From positions 62,001-126,000 of the forward strand of contig CAINND010000024.1 in NCBI GenBank assembly GCA_903851035.1: a stretch of 64,000 nucleotides of DNA, given 5' to 3'. The DNA comes from an uncultured Acidobacteriota bacterium. Lineage in GTDB: Bacteria > Acidobacteriota > Terriglobia > Terriglobales > Acidobacteriaceae. Within the stretch, counting starts at the first letter, position 1, and the number at the start of each line of letters is the position of its first letter. The position numbers and the translations under genes are program-made. Shown in pieces: positions 7,428-16,083 of the stretch. The notes under the pieces are model-generated. The model was given only the letters and a program-made list of their open reading frames with translations. It had not been told where the DNA came from and made no database searches.

Positions 7428-8889
7428 CGTGGCTAACTCGAAAAAACTTTCGCCTCCGCCTGCAAGCACCACGCCGAAACCCAATCAGCGCGCGCCCATC
7501 TCTCCCGCTCGCCGCGAGGCTTACGCCATTCTGCTGCGCGTGGAGCGCGATGCGGCCTACGCCAGCGAGTTGCTGAACGCGCCGTCGATGGAGAAACTTT
7601 CGCGCGAGGATCGCTCGCTCACCTACGAATTGGTGATGACCACCCTGCGCTGGCAGTCCGTGCTCGACGCGGCTATTGCGCGCTACTCCTCGCAAAAGCT
7701 CAAGCGGCTGGACGTGGAGGTGCTCATCGCCCTGCGCCTGGCCGCCTGCCAGTTGCTGCGCCTCACCCGCATCCCGGCGCACGCCGCCGTGCATGAGAGC
7801 GTCGAGTTGGCTAAGCAGAGTGGCAAGCGCTCGTCCGCGCCCTTCGTCAACGCCGTGCTGCGCAAGCTGGTGGCGGAGGCCAAGGCCGCGCCGCCGCAAG
7901 CTCCGGCAGGTGACTCCGCGCTGAGTGATTCCGCACCACACACGGCCGCCGTACTGGCCACGAAATTTGCCCATCCGGAGTGGCTGGTAATCCGATGGAT
8001 TGACATGTATGGATACAGCACGGCGCGTGCCATCTGCCAGGCCGGCCAGCAGGCTCCGCCACAGGCTCTGCGCCTTGCCACGTCCGAGGTGGAAGCCGAG
8101 TTGTCCGCCGCCGGCGTCACGCTCATCCCCGGATTGCTGCTGCGCTCGGCGCGACGCGTCGAAACCGGCGACCTCATCCACAGTGAAGCCTTCCGCACCG
8201 GCCACGTCGCCATTCAGGACGAAGCCTCACAACTGCTGGCCGCGCTCATCGCCATGCACGACAACGGCCATCATATTCTGGATTGCTGTGCCGCGCCGGG
8301 CGGCAAAGCGGCGGCCATCGCCGCCCGCCTGCCCCAGGCCCACATCACGGCCGTCGAGCTGCATCCCCACCGCGCCCGCCTGATGCGCCAGCGCGTGCCC
8401 GTCACGGTGGAGATCGTCGAGGGCGACATCCGCACACTCAACTTCGACGCACCCTTCGACGCCATCCTCGCCGACGTGCCCTGCAGCGGCACCGGAACCC
8501 TCAGCGCACACCCGGAGATCAAGTGGCGCCTGAAGGCGGACGCACTGCCCGGCCTGCAAGATTTACAACTGTCAATCTTGCAGGCAGCCGCGCGCTGGCT
8601 CGCACCCGGCGGCCGACTAGTCTACTCCACCTGCTCGCTTGAGCCGGAGGAGGGCGAAGCCGTCATCGAGAAGTTCCTCGCCTCCACCACGGGCTTTGCC
8701 GTAGTGGACTGCGCCAGCGTTCTCGACGAGTTGCGCCGCGCGGGCGAGTTGACCTGGCATGGCGCGCCGCTCACTCGCGGCCCCTACCTGCGCACGTTGC
8801 CCGGCCCGCCGCCGAATGCAACGCATACCGCACCCAGCACGACGCACCCCTGCGACGGCTTTTTCGCCGCCGTGCTCACCCGCCACTAA
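7417..8889 (+). CDS. rsmB: 16S rRNA (cytosine-967-C5)-methyltransferase
   Basis: The 490-residue protein has a NusB-like N-terminal RNA-binding domain (about 25-165) and a C-terminal Rossmann methyltransferase. Motif I is CCAAPGGKAAAIAARL, motif IV is ADVPCSGTGTL with its Cys, and motif VI is YSTCSLEPEEGE with the nucleophilic Cys. These two cysteines define m5C RNA methyltransferases. The listed start is a TTG overlapping fmt; a GTG at 7429 is the alternative, and both sit in a poorly conserved leader. The fmt-rsmB order is common in bacteria. Confidence 0.93.
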   Translation: MANNVANSKKLSPPPASTTPKPNQRAPISPARREAYAILLRVERDAAYASELLNAPSMEKLSREDRSLTYELVMTTLRWQSVLDAAIARYSSQKLKRLDVEVLIALRLAACQLLRLTRIPAHAAVHESVELAKQSGKRSSAPFVNAVLRKLVAEAKAAPPQAPAGDSALSDSAPHTAAVLATKFAHPEWLVIRWIDMYGYSTARAICQAGQQAPPQALRLATSEVEAELSAAGVTLIPGLLLRSARRVETGDLIHSEAFRTGHVAIQDEASQLLAALIAMHDNGHHILDCCAAPGGKAAAIAARLPQAHITAVELHPHRARLMRQRVPVTVEIVEGDIRTLNFDAPFDAILADVPCSGTGTLSAHPEIKWRLKADALPGLQDLQLSILQAAARWLAPGGRLVYSTCSLEPEEGEAVIEKFLASTTGFAVVDCASVLDELRRAGELTWHGAPLTRGPYLRTLPGPPPNATHTAPSTTHPCDGFFAAVLTRH

Positions 8890-8935
8890 ATTTTGTCGAA
8901 GATATTTCTTGGATCGCGCAGGCTCCGAACTTTGC

Positions 8936-9655
8936 TTACGGCCTTGCCACCTGGAAGCTGACCGGCATCCCGGCCACAACCCGGCTGCCCGCCGCAGGCG
9001 ATTGCCCGATCACCACCGGGCCGGAGGTGCCAATGGCGTTGGCTGGAGCCGTCGTGGCCGACACCACCTTCAGTCCCACACCGGCCGCCCTTGCCGCCGC
9101 CTCGGTCAGCGGCAGTCCGGTCAGGTCGGGCATCACCCAGGCTTTTTCCGCCGGTTCGGCGGCATACAGCAGGCTCACTCGAGGCGACGCCACGCCCTGC
9201 GCGCCGGGCTGCGGAGTCTGCGCCAGTATCGACTGCGGCGCGGCAACGTCGGTGGGCAGTTCGCTGGGCTGGCCCAGCTCCAGTCCACGTCGGCGCAGGT
9301 TGATCTCGGCCGCGCGCGGGCTCATGGCCAGCACGTTGGGAATCTCCATCATCTGCGGTCCCAGGCTCTCGGCGGCCTGCACGCGCCAGCCCCGCCGCAC
9401 CCTTGTGCCTGGCTCCGGCTGCTGGCTTACAATGCGCCCGGCGGGCACGGTGGCCGAGTAGAAGCGGTCGCTGCGTCCCAGTTCCAACCCATTCTGGAAG
9501 GCCAGCCGATCGGCATCCGCCGGAGTCATCCCGCGCATCTCCGGCACCTTCACCTCGCGGCCGTGGATAGCAAAGCGCATGCTCACCAGGGCCGAGGCCA
9601 TAGCCACGATCACCAGCACCAGTATCTGGGCAACCACGCGGAAGAAGCGAGCCAT
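8936..9655 (-). CDS. Membrane-anchored protein with three PASTA domains
   Basis: The 239-residue protein has one N-terminal transmembrane helix (about 5-27) followed by three PASTA repeats (about 36-100, 105-172 and 178-239; e.g. VPEMRGMTPADADRLAFQNG and MPDLTGLPLTEAAARAAGVG). PASTA domains bind peptidoglycan fragments and usually hang on Ser/Thr kinases or penicillin-binding proteins. Here no kinase or transpeptidase domain is attached. Start 9655 was chosen over 9730 because a TACAGT box lies 6 nt before it and the helix starts immediately after. It is convergent with rsmB. Confidence 0.88.
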   Translation of the reverse strand: MARFFRVVAQILVLVIVAMASALVSMRFAIHGREVKVPEMRGMTPADADRLAFQNGLELGRSDRFYSATVPAGRIVSQQPEPGTRVRRGWRVQAAESLGPQMMEIPNVLAMSPRAAEINLRRRGLELGQPSELPTDVAAPQSILAQTPQPGAQGVASPRVSLLYAAEPAEKAWVMPDLTGLPLTEAAARAAGVGLKVVSATTAPANAIGTSGPVVIGQSPAAGSRVVAGMPVSFQVARP

Positions 9656-9661
9656 TCCCAC

Positions 9662-9667
9662 ACTGTA
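9662..9667 (-). promoter_or_regulatory. -10 box of the PASTA gene, probably leaderless
   Basis: On the minus strand TACAGT lies exactly 6 nt before the ATG at 9655. TTGTCC (9690-9685) is a -35 candidate with a 17-nt spacer. Confidence 0.55.
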
Positions 9668-9737
9668 GCCGTCCCGGGCGCCGTGGACAAGTGACCTCCG
9701 GGGCGCATTGTCGCGCCCGGATATTGTCACAGCAAGG

Positions 9738-9753
9738 CGTGATGTATGTCACA
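9738..9753. promoter_or_regulatory. CRP/FNR-like palindromic operator
   Basis: CGTGATGTATGTCACA matches the CRP family pattern TGTGA-N6-TCACA at 9 of 10 fixed positions. It extends to a 7-bp inverted repeat GTGATGT/ACATCAC (9739-9757). It lies in the divergent region between the PASTA gene and the cyclic-nucleotide-domain gene. A perfect-consensus relative lies at 14466. Confidence 0.55.
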
Positions 9754-9805
9754 TCACGATGTTTGCCAGATTGGTAGAACGGATGCAACAAGAGGTGAGG
9801 GAACC

Positions 9806-10309
9806 GTGGAAATCAATTGTCAAATCAGCATGCCCGGCACGGGCGCGTGGGCGCAGCCTGCGCCGCCGGAGCTGGCCCAGGCCCTGACCCAGGCCGGCCA
9901 GGCCCGCCAGTGGGAGACCGGACAGCGCCTCTTCGGTTTTGGCGACCACGCCGAGGGCGTCTATCTCATTCTGCGCGGCAAGGCCCATGCGGCCCTGCCC
10001 GGCGGCACGGGAAAAGAGCTGATGCGGCTCACCGCCGGTCCCGGCTCGCTGCTGGGCCTGCCCAGCGCGCTGTGCAGCAAAAGCTATCAGTTTGACGTGG
10101 TGGCCCTGGAGCCGGTCGCGGCCGCCTATCTTCCGGTGGAGGAGATAAACCGCCTGCTGCGTGAGCGTCCCGAACTGGGCATGCAGGCCATGTCCATGAT
10201 GTGCGCCGAGATGGACACTCTGCGCCTGACCCGCGAGCACATGAGCCGCTGCCAGAACAGCGCCTGCGGACTGCATGGCTACTGCATTCAGGCCTCGCAA
10301 CCGGCCTGA
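9806..10309 (+). CDS. Cyclic-nucleotide-binding-domain protein without HTH
   Basis: The 167-residue protein has a Crp/Fnr-type cNMP-binding beta-roll (about 25-120, e.g. GVYLILRGKAHAAL, the GSLLGLPSALCSK region and the helix beginning VEEINRLL). It then ends with a short helix and a Cys-containing tail, CQNSACGLHGYC. No DNA-binding helix-turn-helix follows, so it is not a normal transcription factor. The GTG at 9806 is preferred because GAGGTGAGG lies 5 nt upstream; the ATG at 9746 overlaps the operator palindrome. The tail Cys spacing (x4, x5) could bind metal or form disulfides; this is inferred. Confidence 0.8.
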   Translation: MEINCQISMPGTGAWAQPAPPELAQALTQAGQARQWETGQRLFGFGDHAEGVYLILRGKAHAALPGGTGKELMRLTAGPGSLLGLPSALCSKSYQFDVVALEPVAAAYLPVEEINRLLRERPELGMQAMSMMCAEMDTLRLTREHMSRCQNSACGLHGYCIQASQPA

Positions 10310-10586
10310 CGCGATCTGTCAACAATTTATCTTTTCAGTCAAATGGCCGGTACAGGCTCACCGTTCGCAGCCACATTGGGTTTTTCTGTCAACTCCCATT
10401 TGGGAGATAAATTCCGCGCCGTCCTCTTCCCCCTTGTCTTTTTCCCGCATCACTTGAACACTCTTTGCTTTCAGCAATCATCCACGTTATTGTAGGCGGA
10501 AGATTTTTCGTTATTTTCGTACCAATCAGCTTTTCAATCAGTGCAGGATTGCCGCCTGCGGCAACCCACCCGGAGGAACTTTCGCA

Positions 10587-13500
10587 ATGAGCGTGACCAT
10601 GAATCGCAGAGCGAGTCGGCTGACCTTCCCGACAGGTGTGATGTCTTTCCGCAAGTCCCTGCTGCTGGCTCTGTTGCTGGCGCTACTGGTGGCCGTGCAG
10701 ATGCCGGCCTTTGCCTCCGGGCTGCCCAACCGCATTGCCATGAACACGGCCTCGTCCGCGACGCTGGTCAAGCTCACGGGCACGGTACATCCGGGCGTCC
10801 ACCGCGGCATAGACCTTGGCGCCACGGACGCCAACAAAGCGCTGGATTACATGACCCTGCACATCCTGCCCAGCGCGGCGCAAAAGGCCGATCTGGAAAA
10901 TCTGCTGGCTGGGCAGCAGGATCCCACATCGCCGCTCTACCACCAGTGGCTGACGCAGCAGGAGTACGGCGCGCGCTTCGGCCTCAGTGATGACGACCTG
11001 GCCGCGCTCTCCACCTGGCTTGCCTCGCAGGGCTTCAGCGTCCGCGAGGTCTCGCCTTCGCGCAATCTGATCAGCTTCAGCGGCAACGTGGGTCAGGCCG
11101 AGTCGGCCTTCCACACCTCGATCCACGACTTTCAGATCGACGGCGCGGTGCGCCATGCCAACGTCACCGACATTTCGCTGCCCAAGTCCATCAGCGGCGT
11201 GGTGGGTTATGTCACGGGACTCCACGGCTTCCGTCCCAAGGGACACCTCAAGCCCACCAACCCGGAGTTCACTTCACATACCAGCGGCAACCATTTCCTC
11301 TCTCCCGGCGACTGGGCCACCATCTATAACGTCACCCCCATCTACACGGCGGGCTACACCGGCACCGGCATGCATGTCGGCATCGTCGGCCAGACCTACA
11401 TCCCACAAACGGACGTGGACTACTTCCGCTCCGCCGCCGGATTGCCCAGCACGCTGCTGACCTACAAATGCATCACGGCCAGCACCTGCACCGCCAGCAC
11501 CGATGAGAGCGTGGGCGACGTGGCTGAGGCCGACATTGACGTGCAATGGGCCGGCGGCATCGCCAAGAACGCCACCGTGGATTACGTCTATACCAGCGCC
11601 GCCTCCACCAGCGAGGGCGTTTATGACGCACTGGTCTATGCCATCACCACCTACACCGTCAGCGGCAGCGTGGTACCCGTCATCAGCATGAGCTACGGCA
11701 GTTGCGAGACGCATTTGACGGGAACTGCCGGCAACATCGCCTACCGGCAATCCATGGACACTTATTTTGCCCAGGCCGCCAGCCAGGGCCAGTCGCTGCT
11801 GAACTCCTCGGGTGACGATGGCGCTGCCGAGTGCGACTACGGAGCCACCACGGCCAGCCACGGCCTGGTCGTCAGCTGGCCCGCCTCCAGCCCCCTGTAC
11901 ACCGGCGTCGGCGGCACGGAGTTCAGCGGCGACGGCACCGATACCTATAGCGACCAGTATTGGACCTCCAGCACCACCACTGACATCATCAGCTCGGCCC
12001 TGCAGTACATTCCGGAGACGAGTTGGAACGACACCACATCTACGAGTGGGCTTTCCGCCACCGGCGGCGGCGTCAGCCTGATTTATCCGCTGCCCACCTG
12101 GCAGTGGGCGCCCAGCAACTACACAGGCACCAGTATGCGTTTCTCGCCGGACATCAGCTTTACGGCCTCGCCCGACCACGACGCCTACCTGGTATGCACC
12201 CAGAACTTCACCGGCAAAACGGTGAACACCTCTACCGGCTCCACCTGCACCAATGGATTCCGCAACGGCAGCGGCTACCTGACCGCCTACGGCGGCACCT
12301 CGTGCAGTTCGCCCAGCTTCGCCGGGCTGCTGACCCTGGCCGTGCAGGCGGGCGGCAAACTCGGCAATATCAATAAGAAGCTCTACACCCTGGCCGGCAA
12401 CAGCTCCAGCTACGCCAGCATCTTCCACGACATCACCACCGGCTCAAACATCGTGCCCTGCACCACGGGATCCACCAATTGCACCACCGGCAGCCTCGGC
12501 TACTCAGCCACGACCGGATACGACCTGGTCACCGGCCTCGGCTCGGCCAACGGCCTCAACCTGCACAATGCCCTCACCAGCACTCTGAGCCCCAGCACCA
12601 CCGCGCTGCAGTTGAGCACCGGCTCGGTCACCCTGAACGGCAGCATCACCCTGACGGCCAACGTAACTTCAACCGTCACCGGCACGCCCACCGGCACGGT
12701 GCAGTTCTATGTGGGCAACACCAGCCTGGGTAGCCCGGTCACCCTGGACGGCAGCGCCACGGCCACCCTCAGCAACGTGGCTGTCACCACGACCAACGGC
12801 TTCAGCGCGGGTACCGACTCGCTGACCGCCGTCTACTCCGGTGACACAACCTATGCCACCTCCACCTCTTCGGCGCAGTCGCTGACGGTCAACGGCCTGA
12901 CCACCACGCTGACGCCGAGCGCCACCACGAACCCGATCACTATCGGCCAAACGGAAACCTTTACCGCCACCCTGGGCACCACGGCCGCCACCGGCACGGT
13001 GACCTTCAAGATCGGCAATACCACCCTGGGCACGGGCACGGTAAGCAACGGCGTGGCCACCCTGCAGATTGCGGCCAGCGTGGCCAACGGCTTCAGCGCG
13101 CCCTCGGTCACCATCACCATGAACTACAGCGGTGACAGCAGCTATAACGCGGAAAGCAACACCCTCGCGTTGACGGTCAACAAGGCCAGCACTACCACCG
13201 CATTGGGAACGTTGACGGCCTCCACACTGGGCAGCTCGGTTACCCTCAGCGCCACGGTCGCGGGCGCCTACGGCGGCACGCCCACCGGCACCGTCACCTT
13301 CTACGCCAACGGCAACAGCCTGGGCAACGCCACACTCAGCAGCAACACGGCCAGCCTCACGGTAACCGCCAGCACCGCCAGCGGTTTCGTGCTGGGCAGC
13401 AACAGCATTACCGCCACCTACAACGGAGATGGCAACTACAACACCTCCAACAGCTCTACCGGAACCCTGGCCCTTACGGCCGCCACCACCACGTCGGTCA

Positions 13501-14276
13501 GCGTGGGCACCAATCCCATTGCGCTGGGCGCCAGCAAAGCCACCGAAAGCTTCACGGCCACGGTGACTTCCACCAGCGGCACGCCAACCGGCACGGTCAC
13601 CTTCAGCATGACCAACCCAGTGAACAATGTTTCGTTCAGCCTGGGCACGGTCACGCTTGTCGGAGGACAGGCCACGCTGAGCAGCATCGCGCCCAGCTCT
13701 GCCAATGACTTTGCTGTCGGCACCGATACGGTGACGGCCACCTACAATCCCGCAACGGGCAGCAACTTCAACACCAGCAACGGCAGCAACACCTTCACCG
13801 TCGGCGCGCCGGCCTATACCATCGCGCCGGCTTCCACCTCGGTCACACTCACCCCCGGCAGCTCCTCCAGTGTGGGGGTGACGCTGACCTCAACCACCTT
13901 TGCCGGCAGCACCAGTTGGACGGCCACTCCCAGCTCCGGGCTGATCACGGTCTCGCCCTCGTCGGGCACCGCGACGCTCTCGGCTGGCGGCACGGCCACC
14001 ATCAACCTGCAAATCACGGCCTCCAACTCGGCCAGCAACCGCCATCCGCACCTGCCCTGGACGATTGGCGGAGGGCTCTTTGCCGCCATGCTTGCCGGAC
14101 TGCCTCTTGTACGCCGCCGTAAGCGCGTGGCGGCCATCCTGCTGACGGCCCTGGCCGTCGCCTCGCTGGCCTTTGCCCTCTCCTGCAGCAGCGGCAGCAA
14201 GGCTCCGCGCAGCTACACGGTCTCCATTGCCGGCACGGGAGGCATCAGCAGCACCATCAGCGTCACGGTCAACTAG
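10587..14276 (+). CDS. Secreted S53 (sedolisin/kumamolisin) peptidase with bacterial Ig repeats
   Basis: The 1229-residue protein has a signal peptide (cleavage after about residue 44), an activation pro-domain (~55-215), and a sedolisin catalytic domain (~225-665). The catalytic set is visible: E314 and D318 in AEADIDVQW, oxyanion D410 in SSGDDG and nucleophile S572 in GGTSCSSP. A Ca-site region (HDITTGSN, GYDLVTGLGS) closes the domain. Four Ig-like repeats (~672-1070, each with PTGTVxF and a GDxxY-type end) and a fifth beta domain follow. Near the C-terminus are hydrophobic segments around LPLVRRRKR and a Cys in LSCSSGS, then a final beta strand. S53 enzymes are acid-active endopeptidases. 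GGAGG precedes the ATG. Confidence 0.93.
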   Translation: MSVTMNRRASRLTFPTGVMSFRKSLLLALLLALLVAVQMPAFASGLPNRIAMNTASSATLVKLTGTVHPGVHRGIDLGATDANKALDYMTLHILPSAAQKADLENLLAGQQDPTSPLYHQWLTQQEYGARFGLSDDDLAALSTWLASQGFSVREVSPSRNLISFSGNVGQAESAFHTSIHDFQIDGAVRHANVTDISLPKSISGVVGYVTGLHGFRPKGHLKPTNPEFTSHTSGNHFLSPGDWATIYNVTPIYTAGYTGTGMHVGIVGQTYIPQTDVDYFRSAAGLPSTLLTYKCITASTCTASTDESVGDVAEADIDVQWAGGIAKNATVDYVYTSAASTSEGVYDALVYAITTYTVSGSVVPVISMSYGSCETHLTGTAGNIAYRQSMDTYFAQAASQGQSLLNSSGDDGAAECDYGATTASHGLVVSWPASSPLYTGVGGTEFSGDGTDTYSDQYWTSSTTTDIISSALQYIPETSWNDTTSTSGLSATGGGVSLIYPLPTWQWAPSNYTGTSMRFSPDISFTASPDHDAYLVCTQNFTGKTVNTSTGSTCTNGFRNGSGYLTAYGGTSCSSPSFAGLLTLAVQAGGKLGNINKKLYTLAGNSSSYASIFHDITTGSNIVPCTTGSTNCTTGSLGYSATTGYDLVTGLGSANGLNLHNALTSTLSPSTTALQLSTGSVTLNGSITLTANVTSTVTGTPTGTVQFYVGNTSLGSPVTLDGSATATLSNVAVTTTNGFSAGTDSLTAVYSGDTTYATSTSSAQSLTVNGLTTTLTPSATTNPITIGQTETFTATLGTTAATGTVTFKIGNTTLGTGTVSNGVATLQIAASVANGFSAPSVTITMNYSGDSSYNAESNTLALTVNKASTTTALGTLTASTLGSSVTLSATVAGAYGGTPTGTVTFYANGNSLGNATLSSNTASLTVTASTASGFVLGSNSITATYNGDGNYNTSNSSTGTLALTAATTTSVSVGTNPIALGASKATESFTATVTSTSGTPTGTVTFSMTNPVNNVSFSLGTVTLVGGQATLSSIAPSSANDFAVGTDTVTATYNPATGSNFNTSNGSNTFTVGAPAYTIAPASTSVTLTPGSSSSVGVTLTSTTFAGSTSWTATPSSGLITVSPSSGTATLSAGGTATINLQITASNSASNRHPHLPWTIGGGLFAAMLAGLPLVRRRKRVAAILLTALAVASLAFALSCSSGSKAPRSYTVSIAGTGGISSTISVTVN

Positions 14277-14302
14277 CGGCCGCTGCGCTTTCAATCCAAA
14301 GG

Positions 14303-14328
14303 GCCACGTCTTCGGGCGTGGCCTTTTG
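14303..14328 (+). terminator. Intrinsic terminator after the S53 peptidase
   Basis: A 7-bp stem GGCCACG/CGTGGCC (14303-14309 with 14318-14324) is followed by TTTT. Confidence 0.75.
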
Positions 14329-14465
14329 CTGCCCCAGGGAAAGTCTCTTTTTGGGCTGAAGCGGCGCCGATGACTGGCCGATGAAAATCACTGTGACACA
14401 AGGTGTTGCAAACGCCTTCCCACGGTGCCCTGTCACGTTTCCGGCGTAGCCAAATCAAGTGAATT

Positions 14466-14481
14466 TGTGACGTGTATCACA
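14466..14481. promoter_or_regulatory. Consensus CRP-like operator before the transcarboxylase operon
   Basis: TGTGACGTGTATCACA matches TGTGA-N6-TCACA at every fixed position. It lies 85 bases before the first ATG of the operon. A further TGTGACACA (14392) and a TGTCACG (14431) lie upstream, so several half-sites cluster here. It suggests carbon-state control by a CRP/FNR-family factor. Confidence 0.65.
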
Positions 14482-14566
14482 GCCCCGCGCCCTTGCCGGG
14501 CGCACCCTAGTAAGGAAGGCTAGTTTTTTCTTCATGACGCACTTTTTCTTATAAGGAAGCGCAATT

Positions 14567-16066
14567 ATGACTCGTATTCTGGAAGTCACTGACCTGATTC
14601 TGCGCGATGCGCATCAGTCCCTTATGGCGACACGCATGGCGATGGAAGACATGGTGCCGGCCTGCGAAGACCTGGACAACGCCGGCTTCTGGTCCCTGGA
14701 ATGCTGGGGCGGAGCCACCTTCGACTCCTGCATCCGGTTCCTCAACGAAGATCCCTGGGAGCGGCTGAAGACCTTCCGCAAGCTGCTGCCCAAGACAAAG
14801 TTACAGATGCTGCTGCGCGGCCAGAACCTGCTCGGCTACCGGCACTACGAGGACACGGTCGTCGAGCGCTTCGTGGCCAAGGCCGCCGAGCATGGCATGG
14901 ACGTCTTCCGCGTCTTTGACGCACTCAACGACATCCGCAACCTGCAAACCTCCATCAAGGCCGTCAAAAAGAGCGGCAAGCACGCCCAGGGCACCATCTG
15001 CTACACGGTCAGCCCGCTGCACACCGTCGAGGCCTTTGTGGACATGGCGCAGCGGCTCAAGGAGATGGGCTGTGACTCGATCTGCATCAAGGACATGGCG
15101 GCCCTTCTGAAGCCGCAACCGGCCTACGACCTGGTCAAGGGCATCAAGGAGAAGTGCGGCAAGGACACGCTCGTCCACCTGCACTGCCACTCCACCACGG
15201 GCGTGACGCTGGTCAGCTACATGAAGGCCATCGAAGCCGGCTGCGACATCGTGGACACGGCCATCAGCTCGCTCTCCCTTGGCCCCGGCCACAACCCGAC
15301 CGAAAGCCTGGTGGAGATGCTGGAAGGTACGGGTATTGAGACGCGTCTGGACATGGCTCGCCTGCTGAAGGCGCGCAACTACTTCAAGACGATTCGTCCG
15401 CGCTACAAGGAGTTCCTCTCCGACATCACGGGCGTCGAGACCGAGATCTTCCAGAGCCAGATTCCCGGCGGCATGATCAGCAACATGGAAAGCCAGCTCA
15501 AGCAGCAGGGTGCCGGAGACAAGTTGCAGGAAGTGCTGCTGGAAGTTCCGCGCGTGCGCAAGGTCAGTGGCTTCCCGCCGCTGGTCACGCCCAGCTCGCA
15601 GATTGTGGGCACGCAGGCGGTCTTCAACGTTCTCATGGGCCCCTACAAGGTTCTGACCGGCGAGTTTGCCGACCTGATGCTGGGCTACTACGGTGAGACG
15701 ATCGGCCCCAAGGATCCGGAAGTGATGGAGAAAGCCCGGGTTCACGCCAAGAAAGAGGCCATCACCTGCCGTCCCGCCGAGCTGCTGAAGCCCGAGTGGG
15801 AGCATTTGCGCGCCGACGCGCTGTCGGCCAAGGCCAACGGCACCGATGAGGATGTGCTGACCTTCGCCATGTTCCCGCAGGTGGCGCCAAAGTTCTTTGC
15901 CACGCGCGACCAGGGACCGAAGAACCTGGGCAAGGATCCGGCGGCCACGCCTGCCGCAGCCGCGGCCCCGGCGGCGGCCACGCCCACCAAGCCCACCGGT
16001 CCGCAGAAGTACGCGGTCACCATCAACGGACAGGTGCACAACGTCACCGTCGCGGCAGCGCGATAG
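14567..16066 (+). CDS. Transcarboxylase 5S-type carboxyltransferase subunit (pyruvate/oxaloacetate)
   Basis: The 499-residue protein begins with TRILEVTDLILRDAHQS, the DRE-TIM/HMGL-like barrel signature of 5S transcarboxylase, pyruvate carboxylase CT domain and oxaloacetate decarboxylase alpha. The metal-site HLHCHS (H206, H208) and the Lys in CIKDMA (K175), which is carboxylated in this family, are present. It transfers CO2 between biotin and pyruvate/oxaloacetate. It ends with an Ala/Pro linker and a short beta hairpin but no biotinylation motif; the carrier is a separate gene downstream. Length matches the Propionibacterium 5S subunit. AAGGAAG precedes the ATG. Confidence 0.9.
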   Translation: MTRILEVTDLILRDAHQSLMATRMAMEDMVPACEDLDNAGFWSLECWGGATFDSCIRFLNEDPWERLKTFRKLLPKTKLQMLLRGQNLLGYRHYEDTVVERFVAKAAEHGMDVFRVFDALNDIRNLQTSIKAVKKSGKHAQGTICYTVSPLHTVEAFVDMAQRLKEMGCDSICIKDMAALLKPQPAYDLVKGIKEKCGKDTLVHLHCHSTTGVTLVSYMKAIEAGCDIVDTAISSLSLGPGHNPTESLVEMLEGTGIETRLDMARLLKARNYFKTIRPRYKEFLSDITGVETEIFQSQIPGGMISNMESQLKQQGAGDKLQEVLLEVPRVRKVSGFPPLVTPSSQIVGTQAVFNVLMGPYKVLTGEFADLMLGYYGETIGPKDPEVMEKARVHAKKEAITCRPAELLKPEWEHLRADALSAKANGTDEDVLTFAMFPQVAPKFFATRDQGPKNLGKDPAATPAAAAAPAAATPTKPTGPQKYAVTINGQVHNVTVAAAR

Positions 16067-16083
16067 AGGAAAGGATCGAATTT

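Noticed and set aside
9746-9805. Upstream ATG for the cNMP-domain protein
   Set aside because: It lies inside the CRP-like palindrome, while the GTG at 9806 has a strong ribosome-binding site.
14567-16066. First transcarboxylase gene considered as sodium-pumping oxaloacetate decarboxylase alpha
   Set aside because: No membrane beta subunit or OadG-type gamma occurs in the operon, and the biotin domain is on a separate protein next to an acyl-CoA carboxyltransferase and epimerase.
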